Shown here: piece by piece, positions 1-9,160 of the stretch
How the letters are laid out: the number at the start of each line of letters is the position of its first letter
Numbering within the stretch: position 1 is the first letter of the stretch
Assembly (NCBI GenBank): GCA_023953905.1
Contig: JAMLJA010000020.1
Coordinates: 1-64,000, forward strand
Source of the DNA: Rhizobiaceae bacterium
GTDB lineage: Bacteria > Pseudomonadota > Alphaproteobacteria > Rhizobiales > Rhizobiaceae
Direction: 5' to 3'
DNA: 64,000 nt
Notes under the pieces: model-generated
Database searches by the model: none
Seen by the model: only the letters and a program-made list of their open reading frames with translations
Told to the model about the DNA's origin: nothing
Program-made: the position numbers and the translations under genes

Positions 1-1
1 C

Positions 2-3000
2 ACCTATATCGAGCCGATCACGCCAGAAGTCGTCGCCAAGATCATCGCCAAGGAGCGCCCCGACGCGCTCTTGCCGACCATGGGCGGCCAGACGGCGCTC
101 AACACCGCGCTTTCGCTGCGTCGCATGGGCGTGCTGGACCGCTACAATGTCGAAATGATCGGCGCCAATGCCGAGGCGATCGACAAGGCGGAGGACCGCT
201 CCCTGTTTCGTGAGGCCATGGCCAAGATCGGACTTGAGACGCCGCGCTCCATGCTTGCCAACGCGTCCGACGCGAAGGACGCCGACCGCAAGATGCACGA
301 GGCCCGCCGCGAGGTGCTCAAGGCATCCAGCCCCGAGAATCTCGACGCCGCGCTCGACGCGCTGGAGACGGAGTGGAACCTTGGCGAAGGCGACCGCAAG
401 CAGCGCTACATCAGCCATGCCATGGGCGTGGCCGCGCAGGCGCTCGACCATGTCGGCCTTCCCGCCATCATCCGCCCTTCCTTCACCATGGGTGGCACCG
501 GCGGCGGCATCGCCTACAATCGCGCCGAGTTCTTCGAGATCATCGGCTCGGGCCTCGACGCCTCCCCGACCACGGAAGTGCTGATCGAGGAAAGCGTGCT
601 CGGCTGGAAGGAGTTCGAGATGGAAGTCGTCCGCGACCGCGCGGACAATTGCATCATCATCTGCTCGATCGAAAACCTCGATCCGATGGGCGTCCACACC
701 GGCGATTCCATCACCGTGGCGCCGGCGCTGACGCTGACCGACAAGGAATACCAGATGATGCGCAACGCCAGCCTCGCGGTTCTGCGCGAGATCGGCGTGG
801 AGACCGGCGGGTCCAACGTTCAGTTCGCCGTCAATCCGGCCGACGGTCGCCTCGTCGTCATCGAGATGAACCCGCGCGTCTCGCGTTCTTCCGCCCTTGC
901 CTCCAAGGCCACCGGTTTCCCCATTGCCCGGGTCGCGGCCAAGCTGGCCGTCGGCTACACGCTGGACGAGTTGGACAACGACATTACCGGCGGCGCCACC
1001 CCCGCCTCCTTCGAACCGTCGATCGACTACGTCGTCACCAAGATCCCGCGCTTTGCCTTCGAAAAGTTTCCCGGCGCAGATCAGGTGCTGACCACCGCCA
1101 TGAAGTCCGTCGGCGAGGTCATGGCCATTGGCCGCACCTTCCAGGAATCGCTGCAAAAGGCGCTGCGCGGGCTTGAAACCGGGCTGACCGGCCTCGACGA
1201 GATCGAGATCCCCGACCTCGGACCCGGCGGCGCCGACGGCCCCGAGGCCAAGAACGCCATCCGCGCCGCGCTCGGCACGCCGACACCCGACCGTTTGCGC
1301 ATGGTCGCCCAGGCGATCCGCATGGGTACCTCGCTGGAGGACGTTCATGCCATGTGCAAGATCGACCCGTGGTTCCTCGAGCAGATCGCCGGCATCATCG
1401 CCACGGAGGCGCGCGTGCGCGAGCACGGCCTGCCCGCCGACGCGCAGAACCTGCGCATGCTGAAGGGCATGGGCTTCTCCGACGCCCGCCTCGCCTCGCT
1501 CACGAAGACCGACGCGGAAGCGATTCAAAAGCAACGCGAAAAGCTCGCCGTCCATCCTGTCTACAAGCGCATCGACACCTGCGCGGCGGAGTTCGCCTCC
1601 CCCACCGCCTATATGTATTCGACCTATGAGGTGCCCTTTGCGGGCGCCCTCGCCGACGAGGCCAAGGTCTCGGACAAGAAGAAGGTCGTCATCCTCGGAG
1701 GCGGCCCCAACCGCATCGGCCAGGGAATCGAGTTCGACTATTGCTGCGTCCACGCCGCCTATGCGCTGGCCGAGGCCGGCTACGAATCGATCATGGTCAA
1801 CTGCAATCCCGAGACCGTCTCGACCGATTACGACACCTCCGACCGGCTCTATTTCGAGCCGCTGACGCCGGAGGACGTGCTGGAGATCATGCGCGCCGAA
1901 AAGGCGGCCGGCACGCTGCATGGCGTCATCGTCCAGTTCGGCGGCCAGACCCCGCTCAAGCTCGCCGACGCGCTCGAAAAGGCCGGCATCCCGATCCTCG
2001 GCACCTCGCCCGACATGATCGACCTGGCCGAGGACCGCGACCGCTTCCAGAAGCTGCTGCACAAGCTCAACCTCGTCCAGCCGCGCAACGGCATCGCCTG
2101 GTCCGTCGAGCAGGCGCGCACCGTCGCCTCCGAGCTCGGCTTCCCGCTGGTCGTGCGCCCGTCCTATGTGCTTGGCGGCCGCGCCATGCAGATCATCCAT
2201 GACGAGACGATGCTGCAAACCTATCTGCTCGACACTGTGCCCGGCCTCGTGCCGGAGGACATCAAGCAGAAATACCCCAACGACAAGACCGGCCAGATCA
2301 ACACGCTGCTCGGCAAGAACCCGCTGCTGTTCGACACCTATCTGTCGAACGCGGTCGAGGTCGATGTCGACTGCCTCTGCGACGGCTCCGCGACCTTCGT
2401 GTCGGGTATCATGGAGCATATCGAGGAAGCCGGCATCCACTCAGGCGATTCTGCCTGTTCGCTGCCCGTCCACACGCTGGACGACGCCATGGTCGACGAG
2501 CTGGAGCGCCAGACGGCCGCCCTTGCCCGCGCGCTGCATGTCGGCGGCCTGATGAACGTGCAATACGCCATCAAGGACGGCACCATCTATGTGCTGGAGG
2601 TCAACCCGCGCGCCTCCCGAACCGTGCCTTTCGTGGCAAAGACCATCGGCAAGCCGATCGCCAAGATCGCCGCGCGCATCATGGCCGGCGAAAGCCTTGA
2701 CGCCGCCTTTGCCCATTACGGCGACAAGCCCGATCCGCGCCGCCCCGGCCACATCGCGGTCAAGGAAGCCGTGTTCCCATTCGCCCGCTTCCCCGGCGTC
2801 GACATCCTGCTCGGGCCGGAAATGAAGTCGACCGGCGAGGTCATGGGCCTCGACCGCGACTACGCCATGGCCTTCGCCAAGGCGCAGCTCGGCGCAAATA
2901 TCGACCTGCCCCGTTCGGGCACCCTGTTCGTCTCCATCCGCGACGAGGACAAGCAGGGCGTACTGCCTGCCGTCCGGCGGCTTGCCGATCTCGGCTTCAA

Positions 3001-3310
3001 GGTGCTGGCCACCAGCGGCACGGCGCGCTTCCTCAACGAGAACGGCATCGAGGCCCAGAAGATCAACAAGGTTCTGGAAGGCCGCCCGCATATCGAGGAC
3101 GCCATCCGCAACCGGCAGGTGCAGATCGTTTTCAACACCACCGACGGCCAGAAAGCGGTGTCGGATTCAAAATCGCTGCGCCGCGCCACGCTGATGCAGA
3201 AGGTGCCCTATTATACGACCATGGCGGGAGCCGCAGCCGTGGCCGAAGCCATCGCCGCGCTCAAGGCCGGCAATCTCGAAGTCCGGCCGCTGCAAAGCTA
3301 TTTCGCCTGA
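2..3310 (+). CDS. carB: carbamoyl-phosphate synthase large subunit, 5'-truncated by window edge
   Basis: Makes carbamoyl phosphate from bicarbonate, ATP and ammonia supplied by CarA, for pyrimidine and arginine synthesis in the cytoplasm. The reading frame is open from base 2 (TYIEPITPEVVAKII), so the first roughly 55-60 residues lie outside the window. Both ATP-grasp halves are visible: the first has FTMGGTGGGIAYN and EMNPRVSRSSAL, the second has ILGGGPNRIGQGIEFDYCC and EVNPRASRTVPF. The C-terminal MGS-like allosteric domain carries VLATSGTARFLNENGI. An insertion before FTMGGTGGG (about nt 300-430) matches the longer rhizobial form of CarB. Recognition is certain. The gene ends just before a foreign-looking insert; in related genomes I recall carB lying near greA, which here is 19 kb away. 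Confidence 0.98.
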   Translation, partial: TYIEPITPEVVAKIIAKERPDALLPTMGGQTALNTALSLRRMGVLDRYNVEMIGANAEAIDKAEDRSLFREAMAKIGLETPRSMLANASDAKDADRKMHEARREVLKASSPENLDAALDALETEWNLGEGDRKQRYISHAMGVAAQALDHVGLPAIIRPSFTMGGTGGGIAYNRAEFFEIIGSGLDASPTTEVLIEESVLGWKEFEMEVVRDRADNCIIICSIENLDPMGVHTGDSITVAPALTLTDKEYQMMRNASLAVLREIGVETGGSNVQFAVNPADGRLVVIEMNPRVSRSSALASKATGFPIARVAAKLAVGYTLDELDNDITGGATPASFEPSIDYVVTKIPRFAFEKFPGADQVLTTAMKSVGEVMAIGRTFQESLQKALRGLETGLTGLDEIEIPDLGPGGADGPEAKNAIRAALGTPTPDRLRMVAQAIRMGTSLEDVHAMCKIDPWFLEQIAGIIATEARVREHGLPADAQNLRMLKGMGFSDARLASLTKTDAEAIQKQREKLAVHPVYKRIDTCAAEFASPTAYMYSTYEVPFAGALADEAKVSDKKKVVILGGGPNRIGQGIEFDYCCVHAAYALAEAGYESIMVNCNPETVSTDYDTSDRLYFEPLTPEDVLEIMRAEKAAGTLHGVIVQFGGQTPLKLADALEKAGIPILGTSPDMIDLAEDRDRFQKLLHKLNLVQPRNGIAWSVEQARTVASELGFPLVVRPSYVLGGRAMQIIHDETMLQTYLLDTVPGLVPEDIKQKYPNDKTGQINTLLGKNPLLFDTYLSNAVEVDVDCLCDGSATFVSGIMEHIEEAGIHSGDSACSLPVHTLDDAMVDELERQTAALARALHVGGLMNVQYAIKDGTIYVLEVNPRASRTVPFVAKTIGKPIAKIAARIMAGESLDAAFAHYGDKPDPRRPGHIAVKEAVFPFARFPGVDILLGPEMKSTGEVMGLDRDYAMAFAKAQLGANIDLPRSGTLFVSIRDEDKQGVLPAVRRLADLGFKVLATSGTARFLNENGIEAQKINKVLEGRPHIEDAIRNRQVQIVFNTTDGQKAVSDSKSLRRATLMQKVPYYTTMAGAAAVAEAIAALKAGNLEVRPLQSYFA

Positions 3311-3323
3311 CCAGCGGCTGACG

Positions 3324-3391
3324 TGCCTAGCAATTTTAACTTTTGATAGGCATATTGTGCCAAGCAAAAGCTGAAAGTGCTAGGCATGAAA
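3324..3391 (+). promoter_or_regulatory. tandem operator: two 34-bp units, each with inverted 9-bp half-sites
   Basis: Four related 9-mers are evenly arranged: TGCCTAGCA (3324-3332), TGATAGGCA (3344-3352), TGCCAAGCA (3358-3366) and TGCTAGGCA (3378-3386). Within each unit the two half-sites are inverted with centres 20 bp apart, about two helical turns, and the second unit repeats the first at a 34-bp period. The last half-site overlaps the likely ATG at 3386. Two dimers or a tetramer could bind here and block the downstream gene, so autoregulation is the natural inference. The binding protein is unknown. Confidence 0.6.
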
Positions 3392-4396
3392 TCACTCAGC
3401 AGCATCGCGACAAGCGCGTATACCGATCTGGTGCGCCTGTTAAGGGACGACGCTGTGTCCGGCATTGCGGGCAAACCGACCCTCAAGAAGCGCGGTGAGA
3501 AGGCTTATTGGTATGCGGCCAGCCGCGTCGGATCAGAGATGCGCTTTGTCTACATCGGTGAAGACAACGACGAAACGCGCGCCCGCATCGACCGCATGGA
3601 GGCCCTGCACGCAACAGCGAAGGAGCGCCAGGCCGAGCGGTCGCGGCTCGTCCGCCTGTTGCGGGCGGAAGGCATGACACCGACCGACCGGGCGACCGGC
3701 TCCATCCTGTCTGCCATGGCGGACGCCGGAACATTTCGGCTGGGCGGCACCATCATCGGCACCAATGCATTTCGCCTGTATGAAGGGGAGCTTGGCATCC
3801 GCCTGCCCCTGGGCGGAATGGCAAACACAGGCGACATCGACATCGCGCAGTTCGAGAAACTCAGCGTCGCCTTGGAAGATAAAGTCGATCCGGGTCTGGC
3901 CGAAACGTTCTCGGCGCTGAAATTCGACCCGCTGCCGGGGCTGGACCCCGGTCGCACGTGGCGCTGGGCGCAGGGGGGCAGCGGCCAGTTGGTCGAGTTC
4001 CTCACCCCCGCGTTCGGTGAGGAGAGCATTCGCGACCTGCCCGCACTCGGCGTCAGCGCGCAGGCACTGAACTACCTCAACTTCCTGATCGCCGAACCGA
4101 TCCACGCAGCGGCCATCTATCGTTCAGGCGTGCTGGTGCAGGTGCCCCGCCCCGAGAGATACGCGATCCACAAGCTGATTGTCGCTGATCGGCGGCGCGA
4201 TGGTGCGGGCAGCCTGAGGGCCGCGAAGGATCGCGAGCAGGCCGCTTTCCTGATCGAGGCAATGGCCGAAGACCGCCCGGACGATCTGCGCTTGGCCTAT
4301 GCCACCGCCATGGAGGTCGGTCCGCGCTGGCGGGAACACTTGGCGAACTCGCTCAACCGTATGCCCGACACGACGGACATATTGAAGAGCATTTAG
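3386..4396 (+). CDS. GSU2403-family nucleotidyltransferase-fold protein
   Basis: A 336-residue protein of the GSU2403-type (NTP_transf_8-like) family. The N-terminal part has KKRGEKAYWYAASRV and RFVYIGED. The nucleotidyltransferase signature comprises GGTIIGTNAF near residue 120 and GDIDIAQF near 149, with D150 and D152 as likely metal ligands. The family's substrate is unknown to me; related folds act as antitoxins or tRNA/protein nucleotidyltransferases. I prefer ATG 3386 to the upstream in-frame GTG at 3377 because it begins the conserved MKSLSS segment. Neither has a clear ribosome site, so a leaderless or very short-leader mRNA is possible. Base composition resembles the host more than the next two genes do. 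The start codon lies inside the tandem operator. Confidence 0.8.
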   Translation: MKSLSSIATSAYTDLVRLLRDDAVSGIAGKPTLKKRGEKAYWYAASRVGSEMRFVYIGEDNDETRARIDRMEALHATAKERQAERSRLVRLLRAEGMTPTDRATGSILSAMADAGTFRLGGTIIGTNAFRLYEGELGIRLPLGGMANTGDIDIAQFEKLSVALEDKVDPGLAETFSALKFDPLPGLDPGRTWRWAQGGSGQLVEFLTPAFGEESIRDLPALGVSAQALNYLNFLIAEPIHAAAIYRSGVLVQVPRPERYAIHKLIVADRRRDGAGSLRAAKDREQAAFLIEAMAEDRPDDLRLAYATAMEVGPRWREHLANSLNRMPDTTDILKSI

Positions 4397-4562
4397 CGGC
4401 AGCTTCCGACCCCATCCCTGACGTTGAATGCTCCCCAACGCGTGCCTGGAAGCAGCCGTTCCCGCAGCGTATTGACTAGGACAGTGGCAATACGTTTCGC
4501 TTTAGCATTCTTTTGAGCTATGCCGAGCAATCGAAATTCATTGAGCACCGATAGGTATTCCT

Positions 4563-5405
4563 ATGGCCAGCGTGAAGCCGTCAAATCAATCGCGGGGAAT
4601 AACACATGCGTTCGCATCCTTTCTTGACGACCCCACATTAGAGACATTCCGAATGGTCATGGCCGACAATTTCGGCGAGACAAGGCTGCTAGATTTCAAG
4701 CGCGAGTGGCCCGCTTGGTCAACACTAGCCAAGCATATTCTCGGCATAGCAAATACTGGGACAGGCTGCCTGGTCATCGGAGTTGAGGAAAACGGCGATG
4801 GATCCGCGAATCCGATAGGCCTAAACGCTCTCAGGGACAAAATCGATATTACAAAAGGTGTTAAAGGCTACATTCCGTCGCCCTTGGCCGATAGGATATC
4901 GGTCTATGATTTTTCTTACAACTCAAGTGAATATGAAAAACTCCAAGGGAAGATATTCCAAGTCATGTTCATAGAGCACAGTTCTGAACACACACCCTTT
5001 GTGGCTGTGAAGAGCGGAGAGGGAATCAGAGAGGGCGCTGTATACATCCGGCAGGATGCAGGAACTACCGAAGCCAGCTACGATAAGGTGCAAGAACTAA
5101 TCAATGATCGAATCGACGGAAATCATTCCACCACAGATGAGACTGATCTAAAGAAGCACATAGAGCATTTGCGCATACTCTACACGGAGATACCCGTACA
5201 CCAGTCGCTTGCAATGCAGATGGCCGCCGGACTTATGGGCCAGATGTATGGACGAGCAAGAAAGCCAGAAGAGAGTTTCGACGATTTTCTGCTTAAAATG
5301 ATTGAAATGAAAAAATCAGTCATCGCGCAGCATCTGGGCGTGGCGAAGGCGTACGCGGGTGGAGTTAACTTGAATAAAATGATGGCCTTAATCACCCGCA
5401 AGTAA
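4563..5405 (+). CDS. AlbA_2 / Schlafen-like domain protein
   Basis: A 280-residue protein whose N-terminal half (about residues 35-165) reads as an AlbA_2/Schlafen domain: ETRLLDFKREWP, then AKHILGIANTGTGCLVIGVEENGDG, then GAVYIRQDAGT. The E-x4-D-F-K segment and the acidic loop after VIGVEE sit where Schlafen nucleases carry their acidic active site, but nuclease activity is only an inference. The C-terminal third is helical with no recognised domain. The gene is more A/T-rich than the flanking chromosome, a sign of transfer. Such proteins occur in phage-defence loci and as regulators. It faces a nuclease-like gene across 196 bp that contains nothing recognisable except a short palindrome. 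Confidence 0.8.
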   Translation: MASVKPSNQSRGITHAFASFLDDPTLETFRMVMADNFGETRLLDFKREWPAWSTLAKHILGIANTGTGCLVIGVEENGDGSANPIGLNALRDKIDITKGVKGYIPSPLADRISVYDFSYNSSEYEKLQGKIFQVMFIEHSSEHTPFVAVKSGEGIREGAVYIRQDAGTTEASYDKVQELINDRIDGNHSTTDETDLKKHIEHLRILYTEIPVHQSLAMQMAAGLMGQMYGRARKPEESFDDFLLKMIEMKKSVIAQHLGVAKAYAGGVNLNKMMALITRK

Positions 5406-5601
5406 AATCGGTGAAACATCGTTTGCGAGCAGAAGTCGATCCCCTCTCGGTCGCTCCGAGGTCACTGGCCCTCGCGAAGGCTGCCTTATTGCACGTCCGA
5501 CTTTCAGATTGATCGCAGCCACGTAAGAAACTGTCGGTGCTCGGCTGTAACCTGCCCACCCGCAAGCACCTTAGGAGATGCGGTTCTGTTTACAGAACAA
5601 G

Positions 5602-6585
5602 TTATCGTGGCAGGCTAATAATGAAATCCCAGATACGTTTGTCGAGGAATTCTTCGGGCCCGCCCTCCTGTGTGCTAAGCTTGAGCATCTCGATTAGGTC
5701 TCTATTTGAAAGCAATATCAGCAATTTGCCCGACTCTCGCATGGCGCCTTGGGCCGCTCGTATTGCCGCTTCATTCCCGCCCGAACGCGCAGTGAGGACG
5801 CATACCGTTCGGAGTGCGCCAGAGAATAGGTGGCGCTCTGTTGAGTATACTTGGTCTGGACCGATGGCGTCGGTAAAACTCTTACACTCGAATAGGATGG
5901 CCTTGGTCCGAAAATCTTGCCTTATGCCATCCCAAAAAGGGTTTCCTGGCTTTATACGACAAATGAAATCGTATCGATTTCCTCCGTCAGTGGTTTTCGC
6001 CTGTTTTTCGAAACCGTACAAATGAGGGTCGAAGAGCTTTATGAATGCCTCTCTGCATAGGTCTTCGTACTGGCTTGGTGTAAGGTGGTTATGGTCAATG
6101 TGAGCCTGCAGACGACGTTGCAGAGACTGACGTTCAGAATCAATCGCGGTATCAAGGTGAGGGGTGTCGCGGCGGAACTTTTCGAGCTTCGCTGAAATGT
6201 CTGGGAATAAACTCGCTTGGCGAAGAAGTTCCTGAAAATCCCAGACGGACATATCCAGTTGCTGTTCAGACCACTGTTTCGCTGCGTCTGTTAGGTCGGA
6301 GCCAACCACAATGATGGGCTTTTCTAGCCCATCCACGGTTTGGAGCAGTGCTCGCAGGCGATCAGCATCGGTGCGTAGTTTCGCCATAACAGATGGCGAT
6401 CTGACGGCAGAGACTTCCACTGGAATTTGCAAACCATCGCGTTTGACGATGAGATCGACTTCGCCAGGCCCTATCCGTGCCGACTGTACCACTGAGTAGC
6501 CGAGTTTCTCGAACAGTTCGGCAAACAGGTCTTCAAACGCGAAAGCTCGTAGAGTTGCGTTTCGCCGCGAGAGTTCAGCGCCCAT
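5602..6585 (-). CDS. protein with two PD-(D/E)XK restriction-endonuclease-like domains
   Basis: A 327-residue protein with two Mrr-like segments. The N-terminal domain (about 15-120) has AFEDLF, GPGEVDLIV and IPVEVSA. E18, D44 and E57 are present, but the catalytic lysine position is a serine (EVS), so this copy may be inactive. The C-terminal domain (about 170-320) has YEDLC, RYDFICRI and LFECKSF, giving an intact D206...E233-x-K235 core. The ATG at 6585 follows a weak GGGTGA; an upstream in-frame GTG at 6612 is the alternative. It converges on the AlbA_2 gene and has similar A/T-rich composition. A restriction or phage-defence role is inferred; no specificity can be read. Confidence 0.75.
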   Translation of the reverse strand: MGAELSRRNATLRAFAFEDLFAELFEKLGYSVVQSARIGPGEVDLIVKRDGLQIPVEVSAVRSPSVMAKLRTDADRLRALLQTVDGLEKPIIVVGSDLTDAAKQWSEQQLDMSVWDFQELLRQASLFPDISAKLEKFRRDTPHLDTAIDSERQSLQRRLQAHIDHNHLTPSQYEDLCREAFIKLFDPHLYGFEKQAKTTDGGNRYDFICRIKPGNPFWDGIRQDFRTKAILFECKSFTDAIGPDQVYSTERHLFSGALRTVCVLTARSGGNEAAIRAAQGAMRESGKLLILLSNRDLIEMLKLSTQEGGPEEFLDKRIWDFIISLPR

Positions 6586-6812
6586 TTGATCACCCGGTGT
6601 GTTTGACCACAAGCTAGCTGCAGGCGCACCACCGGTCTACCTACGCTTTCTAAGAGACAATGTTGTATCCATATGCTCGTTGGAAAATGCTTGGAAGGTG
6701 CCGAGGTTGTCGCCATCTCGGGCGCCATGGCTCCACCAGAGGGCAGCCTTCCGAAGTGACTGCTCAAAACCCGCCAGTCCGCTTCCCACCCCATAATTGC
6801 CATAAATCCCCT

Positions 6813-7265
6813 TCACCCCCACGCCGCATACCCACTCACCAACGCCCCGATCTCTTCCATCGCCGGAAACGTCTCAAAGCTTCGCACCGCGCCGGTTTCC
6901 GCAAAGGGCAGCTTCGTGCGCGTATAGGTCTCCATATAGGGCCGGTACCACGCGGCATCCTCCAGCATGGTCGGACGCACATTGACGAAATCGAAGCCCT
7001 GCGGCCGGGTGAACATCCACGTCATGCAGTGCGGGCAGAAATAGTGGTGAATGTCGGCGCCGTGCAGCCCGCCGACGACCGGCTCACCCTTGGTCACCGC
7101 AAATCCCTCCGCCGGCACCATCGCCGTCAGCGAATAGGCCGAAGACGACATTTTCTGGCAGCCCCTGCAATGGCACGCGGCCGTGCAGATCGGCGCCTTG
7201 GTCAGTTCGACTTCGACCAGACCGCAGCGGCACGATCCCTTGAGCGGCAATGGAATGGCGGGCAT
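6813..7265 (-). CDS. GFA family (CENP-V/GFA domain) zinc-binding protein
   Basis: A 150-residue GFA-fold protein related to glutathione-dependent formaldehyde-activating enzymes. It carries the family's cysteine motifs: GSCRCG near the N-terminus, CHCRGC about 20 residues later, and YFCPHCMTWMF mid-protein, which together bind structural and catalytic zinc. Most members have no defined substrate, so a role in formaldehyde chemistry should not be assumed. GAGGAG abuts the first ATG (7271) but sits six bases before the second, so I place the start at 7265. It is the first gene after the foreign-looking insert that resembles the surrounding chromosome. Confidence 0.85.
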   Translation of the reverse strand: MPAIPLPLKGSCRCGLVEVELTKAPICTAACHCRGCQKMSSSAYSLTAMVPAEGFAVTKGEPVVGGLHGADIHHYFCPHCMTWMFTRPQGFDFVNVRPTMLEDAAWYRPYMETYTRTKLPFAETGAVRSFETFPAMEEIGALVSGYAAWG

Positions 7266-7417
7266 GGACATCTCCTCGGTCGACCGGGCGAATCCGGTCG
7301 CGCAAGGCTAACGCCCCGCTTGCGACGATGAAAGGATTTTGGCCGGGCGGCGCTGCGGAACCGATCAGAACCGGAGAGACAGAGCCTTGAAGGCACCCCG
7401 TTTTCGCGGGGAATGCC

Positions 7418-7957
7418 CTAATGCGCCGACGCCTTGGGCTTGGGCTTGTCCTCGGCGGGTCCGGCCAGTTCGGCCGCTTTCATTTCCGCGCGACCGATCT
7501 CGGAAAACATCTTGTCGCAGGATGCGCTTGTCAGCGTCTCAAGCCGCTTGTTGGCCGCGATCCAGGCGAGGTTGACCATCGCGCCGTCGGCCTTCGCTTC
7601 CGTGTCGCTGGCCGCCTTGAGCGCTGAGACCTGCGCGGCGCCGCATTCGCGCTTTAAAAGTTCGGACAGTGCGAAGGTGTAGGTGAAGGAGGTTTCGGCC
7701 ACCACCTCCGGCGGCAGCGCCGAGACATGCATGGCGTCGATGCCGTGGTCGGCTTCCTCGCCCTCATGCGGCGCGGCCGCCTCGGCTGCACCCAGCCCCA
7801 GCATGGGCCCGGCAAACAGCCAGCCGGCATAGCCTCCTCCTGCCAGCAGGACCGGGACAAGACCCAGAACGGCGAGTTTCATCTTCGACCGCTTTTTGGG
7901 CGCGGGCGGCGTGTCGGATGGCGCGGCGGTAGCCGCCTTGGCTTTCTTCTTGAACAT
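7418..7957 (-). CDS. conserved membrane-anchored hypothetical protein
   Basis: A 179-residue protein I cannot assign to a characterised family. A short basic, Pro/Ala-rich cytoplasmic head (MFKKKAKAATAAPSDTPPAPKKRSK) precedes one transmembrane helix at about residues 26-50 (KLAVLGLVPVLLAGGGYAGW). The rest, about 130 residues, would lie in the periplasm: FTYTFALSELLKRECGAAQV, two further helical stretches, and a lysine-rich tail. The layout is loosely like FliL-type proteins but no FliL motif is visible. Codon use and GC match the host. It lies downstream of the lytic transglycosylase on the same strand with a 129-bp gap. Confidence 0.75.
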   Translation of the reverse strand: MFKKKAKAATAAPSDTPPAPKKRSKMKLAVLGLVPVLLAGGGYAGWLFAGPMLGLGAAEAAAPHEGEEADHGIDAMHVSALPPEVVAETSFTYTFALSELLKRECGAAQVSALKAASDTEAKADGAMVNLAWIAANKRLETLTSASCDKMFSEIGRAEMKAAELAGPAEDKPKPKASAH

Positions 7958-8086
7958 GGCGGGCAGAGAGCACGCGGCCGGTTAAACGGCGGTAATCATT
8001 GACCGTTTCGGCGCGTCGACCTGCATCTACGGTAAAAACCGTTTAAGCGGGATCGTTACAAATGAAGCAATGGAAGAACGGGCGCG

Positions 8087-8917
8087 TCAGGAGGGGTTCC
8101 TGCGGCGGCGGTCCTTGCCGAGCCCGGTTTCGTCGAGCAGGCCGGCCTTCTTGGCGTCATAATAATAGCCGCGCTGATAGAGCTTGTCGGCGACCGCCAT
8201 ATTGCCCTTGGCCACCAGCCATGCGCCGCGCAGATAGCGCACCGCATATTTGAGGTTGGTCTCCGCGTCGAGCAGGCCGCTGGCGCTGCCCTTATAGCCC
8301 ATGCCCTTGGCCGTATCGTGCCGGATCTGCATCAGTCCCCAATAGGGGCCGTTGCGGGCGGTCGGATTGAAAGTGCTTTCGCGCTTGGCCACGCGGCGCA
8401 CCAGTTCTTCCGGTATCTCGTAGTGCTGGGCATAGCGCGCCATCAGCATGTCGAGTTCCGCACTGCGCGCTGCCACCGCGTCGGGGCCAATGCGACCGTC
8501 GGGCGCGTGGATCGCCTCGATGCGCCCGCTGTTGAAACGCGTCTCGCCCAGCGGCGAACTTGCGGCCGCGCTCGGCGTCGGTCCGGCGAAGGAGGCTGGC
8601 ATGATGGATGCGGTGGACGCATCCTGCGGCTCGATGCTTGCCAGGATCGGATTGTCTGTGGCCGGCTGCGCGGCAGCGGTCTCGGTCGCCGGGTCAGCCG
8701 GTGGGACTGAGGCGACCATCGCATAGGTGCCGGAGGCTTCGGCAAATCCACTCGCACCGGACGGAATGGTAATGATCGTGTCAGGCAGGGTCGGATAGGC
8801 GAGCGTGGTGGAGGCGACGACATTTTCCGTCGTCGTCGTTCCGGCCGTCGTGCAGCCGGACATGGCGAGCCCTGCCGCCAGAATTGCAAACGCCGCTGTT
8901 GGCTTCGATGCGACCAA
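8087..8917 (-). CDS. lipoprotein lytic transglycosylase (SLT domain)
   Basis: Cleaves the glycan strands of peptidoglycan in the periplasm. The N-terminus has a lipoprotein signal ending LAAGLAMSGC, so the protein is probably anchored to the outer membrane. A Pro/Ala/Ser-rich linker of about 120 residues follows. The C-terminal SLT domain (about residues 150-270) shows VRRVAKRESTFNP with the catalytic glutamate, then GPYWGLMQIRHDTAKGMGY and NLKYAVRYLRGAW. The chosen start is TTG at 8917, preceded by AGGAAGAG at good spacing; no suitable ATG lies before the signal sequence. The tail is short and basic (GKDRRRRNPS). Confidence 0.9.
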   Translation of the reverse strand: MVASKPTAAFAILAAGLAMSGCTTAGTTTTENVVASTTLAYPTLPDTIITIPSGASGFAEASGTYAMVASVPPADPATETAAAQPATDNPILASIEPQDASTASIMPASFAGPTPSAAASSPLGETRFNSGRIEAIHAPDGRIGPDAVAARSAELDMLMARYAQHYEIPEELVRRVAKRESTFNPTARNGPYWGLMQIRHDTAKGMGYKGSASGLLDAETNLKYAVRYLRGAWLVAKGNMAVADKLYQRGYYYDAKKAGLLDETGLGKDRRRRNPS

Positions 8918-9160
8918 TATGTCTCTTCCTGATCACCGGACGCCCCCACCCGGAGCCCGCTGAATACCCCACCATGGCCTGTGCGGCAACCCGCCGTTAA
9001 CACTTGTGAAGATCCGCCTAACGCAAAGGCACGCAAAACGGGTGGGAAAGTGCGAAAAATCCGGTCAGTTTTGCTGAAAACGCACCCGGATTGCGGGCAT
9101 TCGTTCTTGATTTGTACCCGTGTTTTGGGCACCCTCGGCGCTGAAACGGATGGAATTGGC

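Noticed and set aside
2441..3091. Long antisense open frame (216 codons) within carB
   Set aside because: High-GC shadow of the certain carB frame; composition is low-complexity and no domain is seen.
5583..5598. Palindrome GTTCTGT-TT-ACAGAAC just past the double-nuclease gene
   Set aside because: Perfect but short and A/T-rich with no T-run; it could be a weak terminator but support is insufficient.
6637..6822. 61-codon minus-strand frame at the right edge of the foreign insert, considered as an integrase remnant
   Set aside because: No recombinase motif or any recognisable domain; too little to call.
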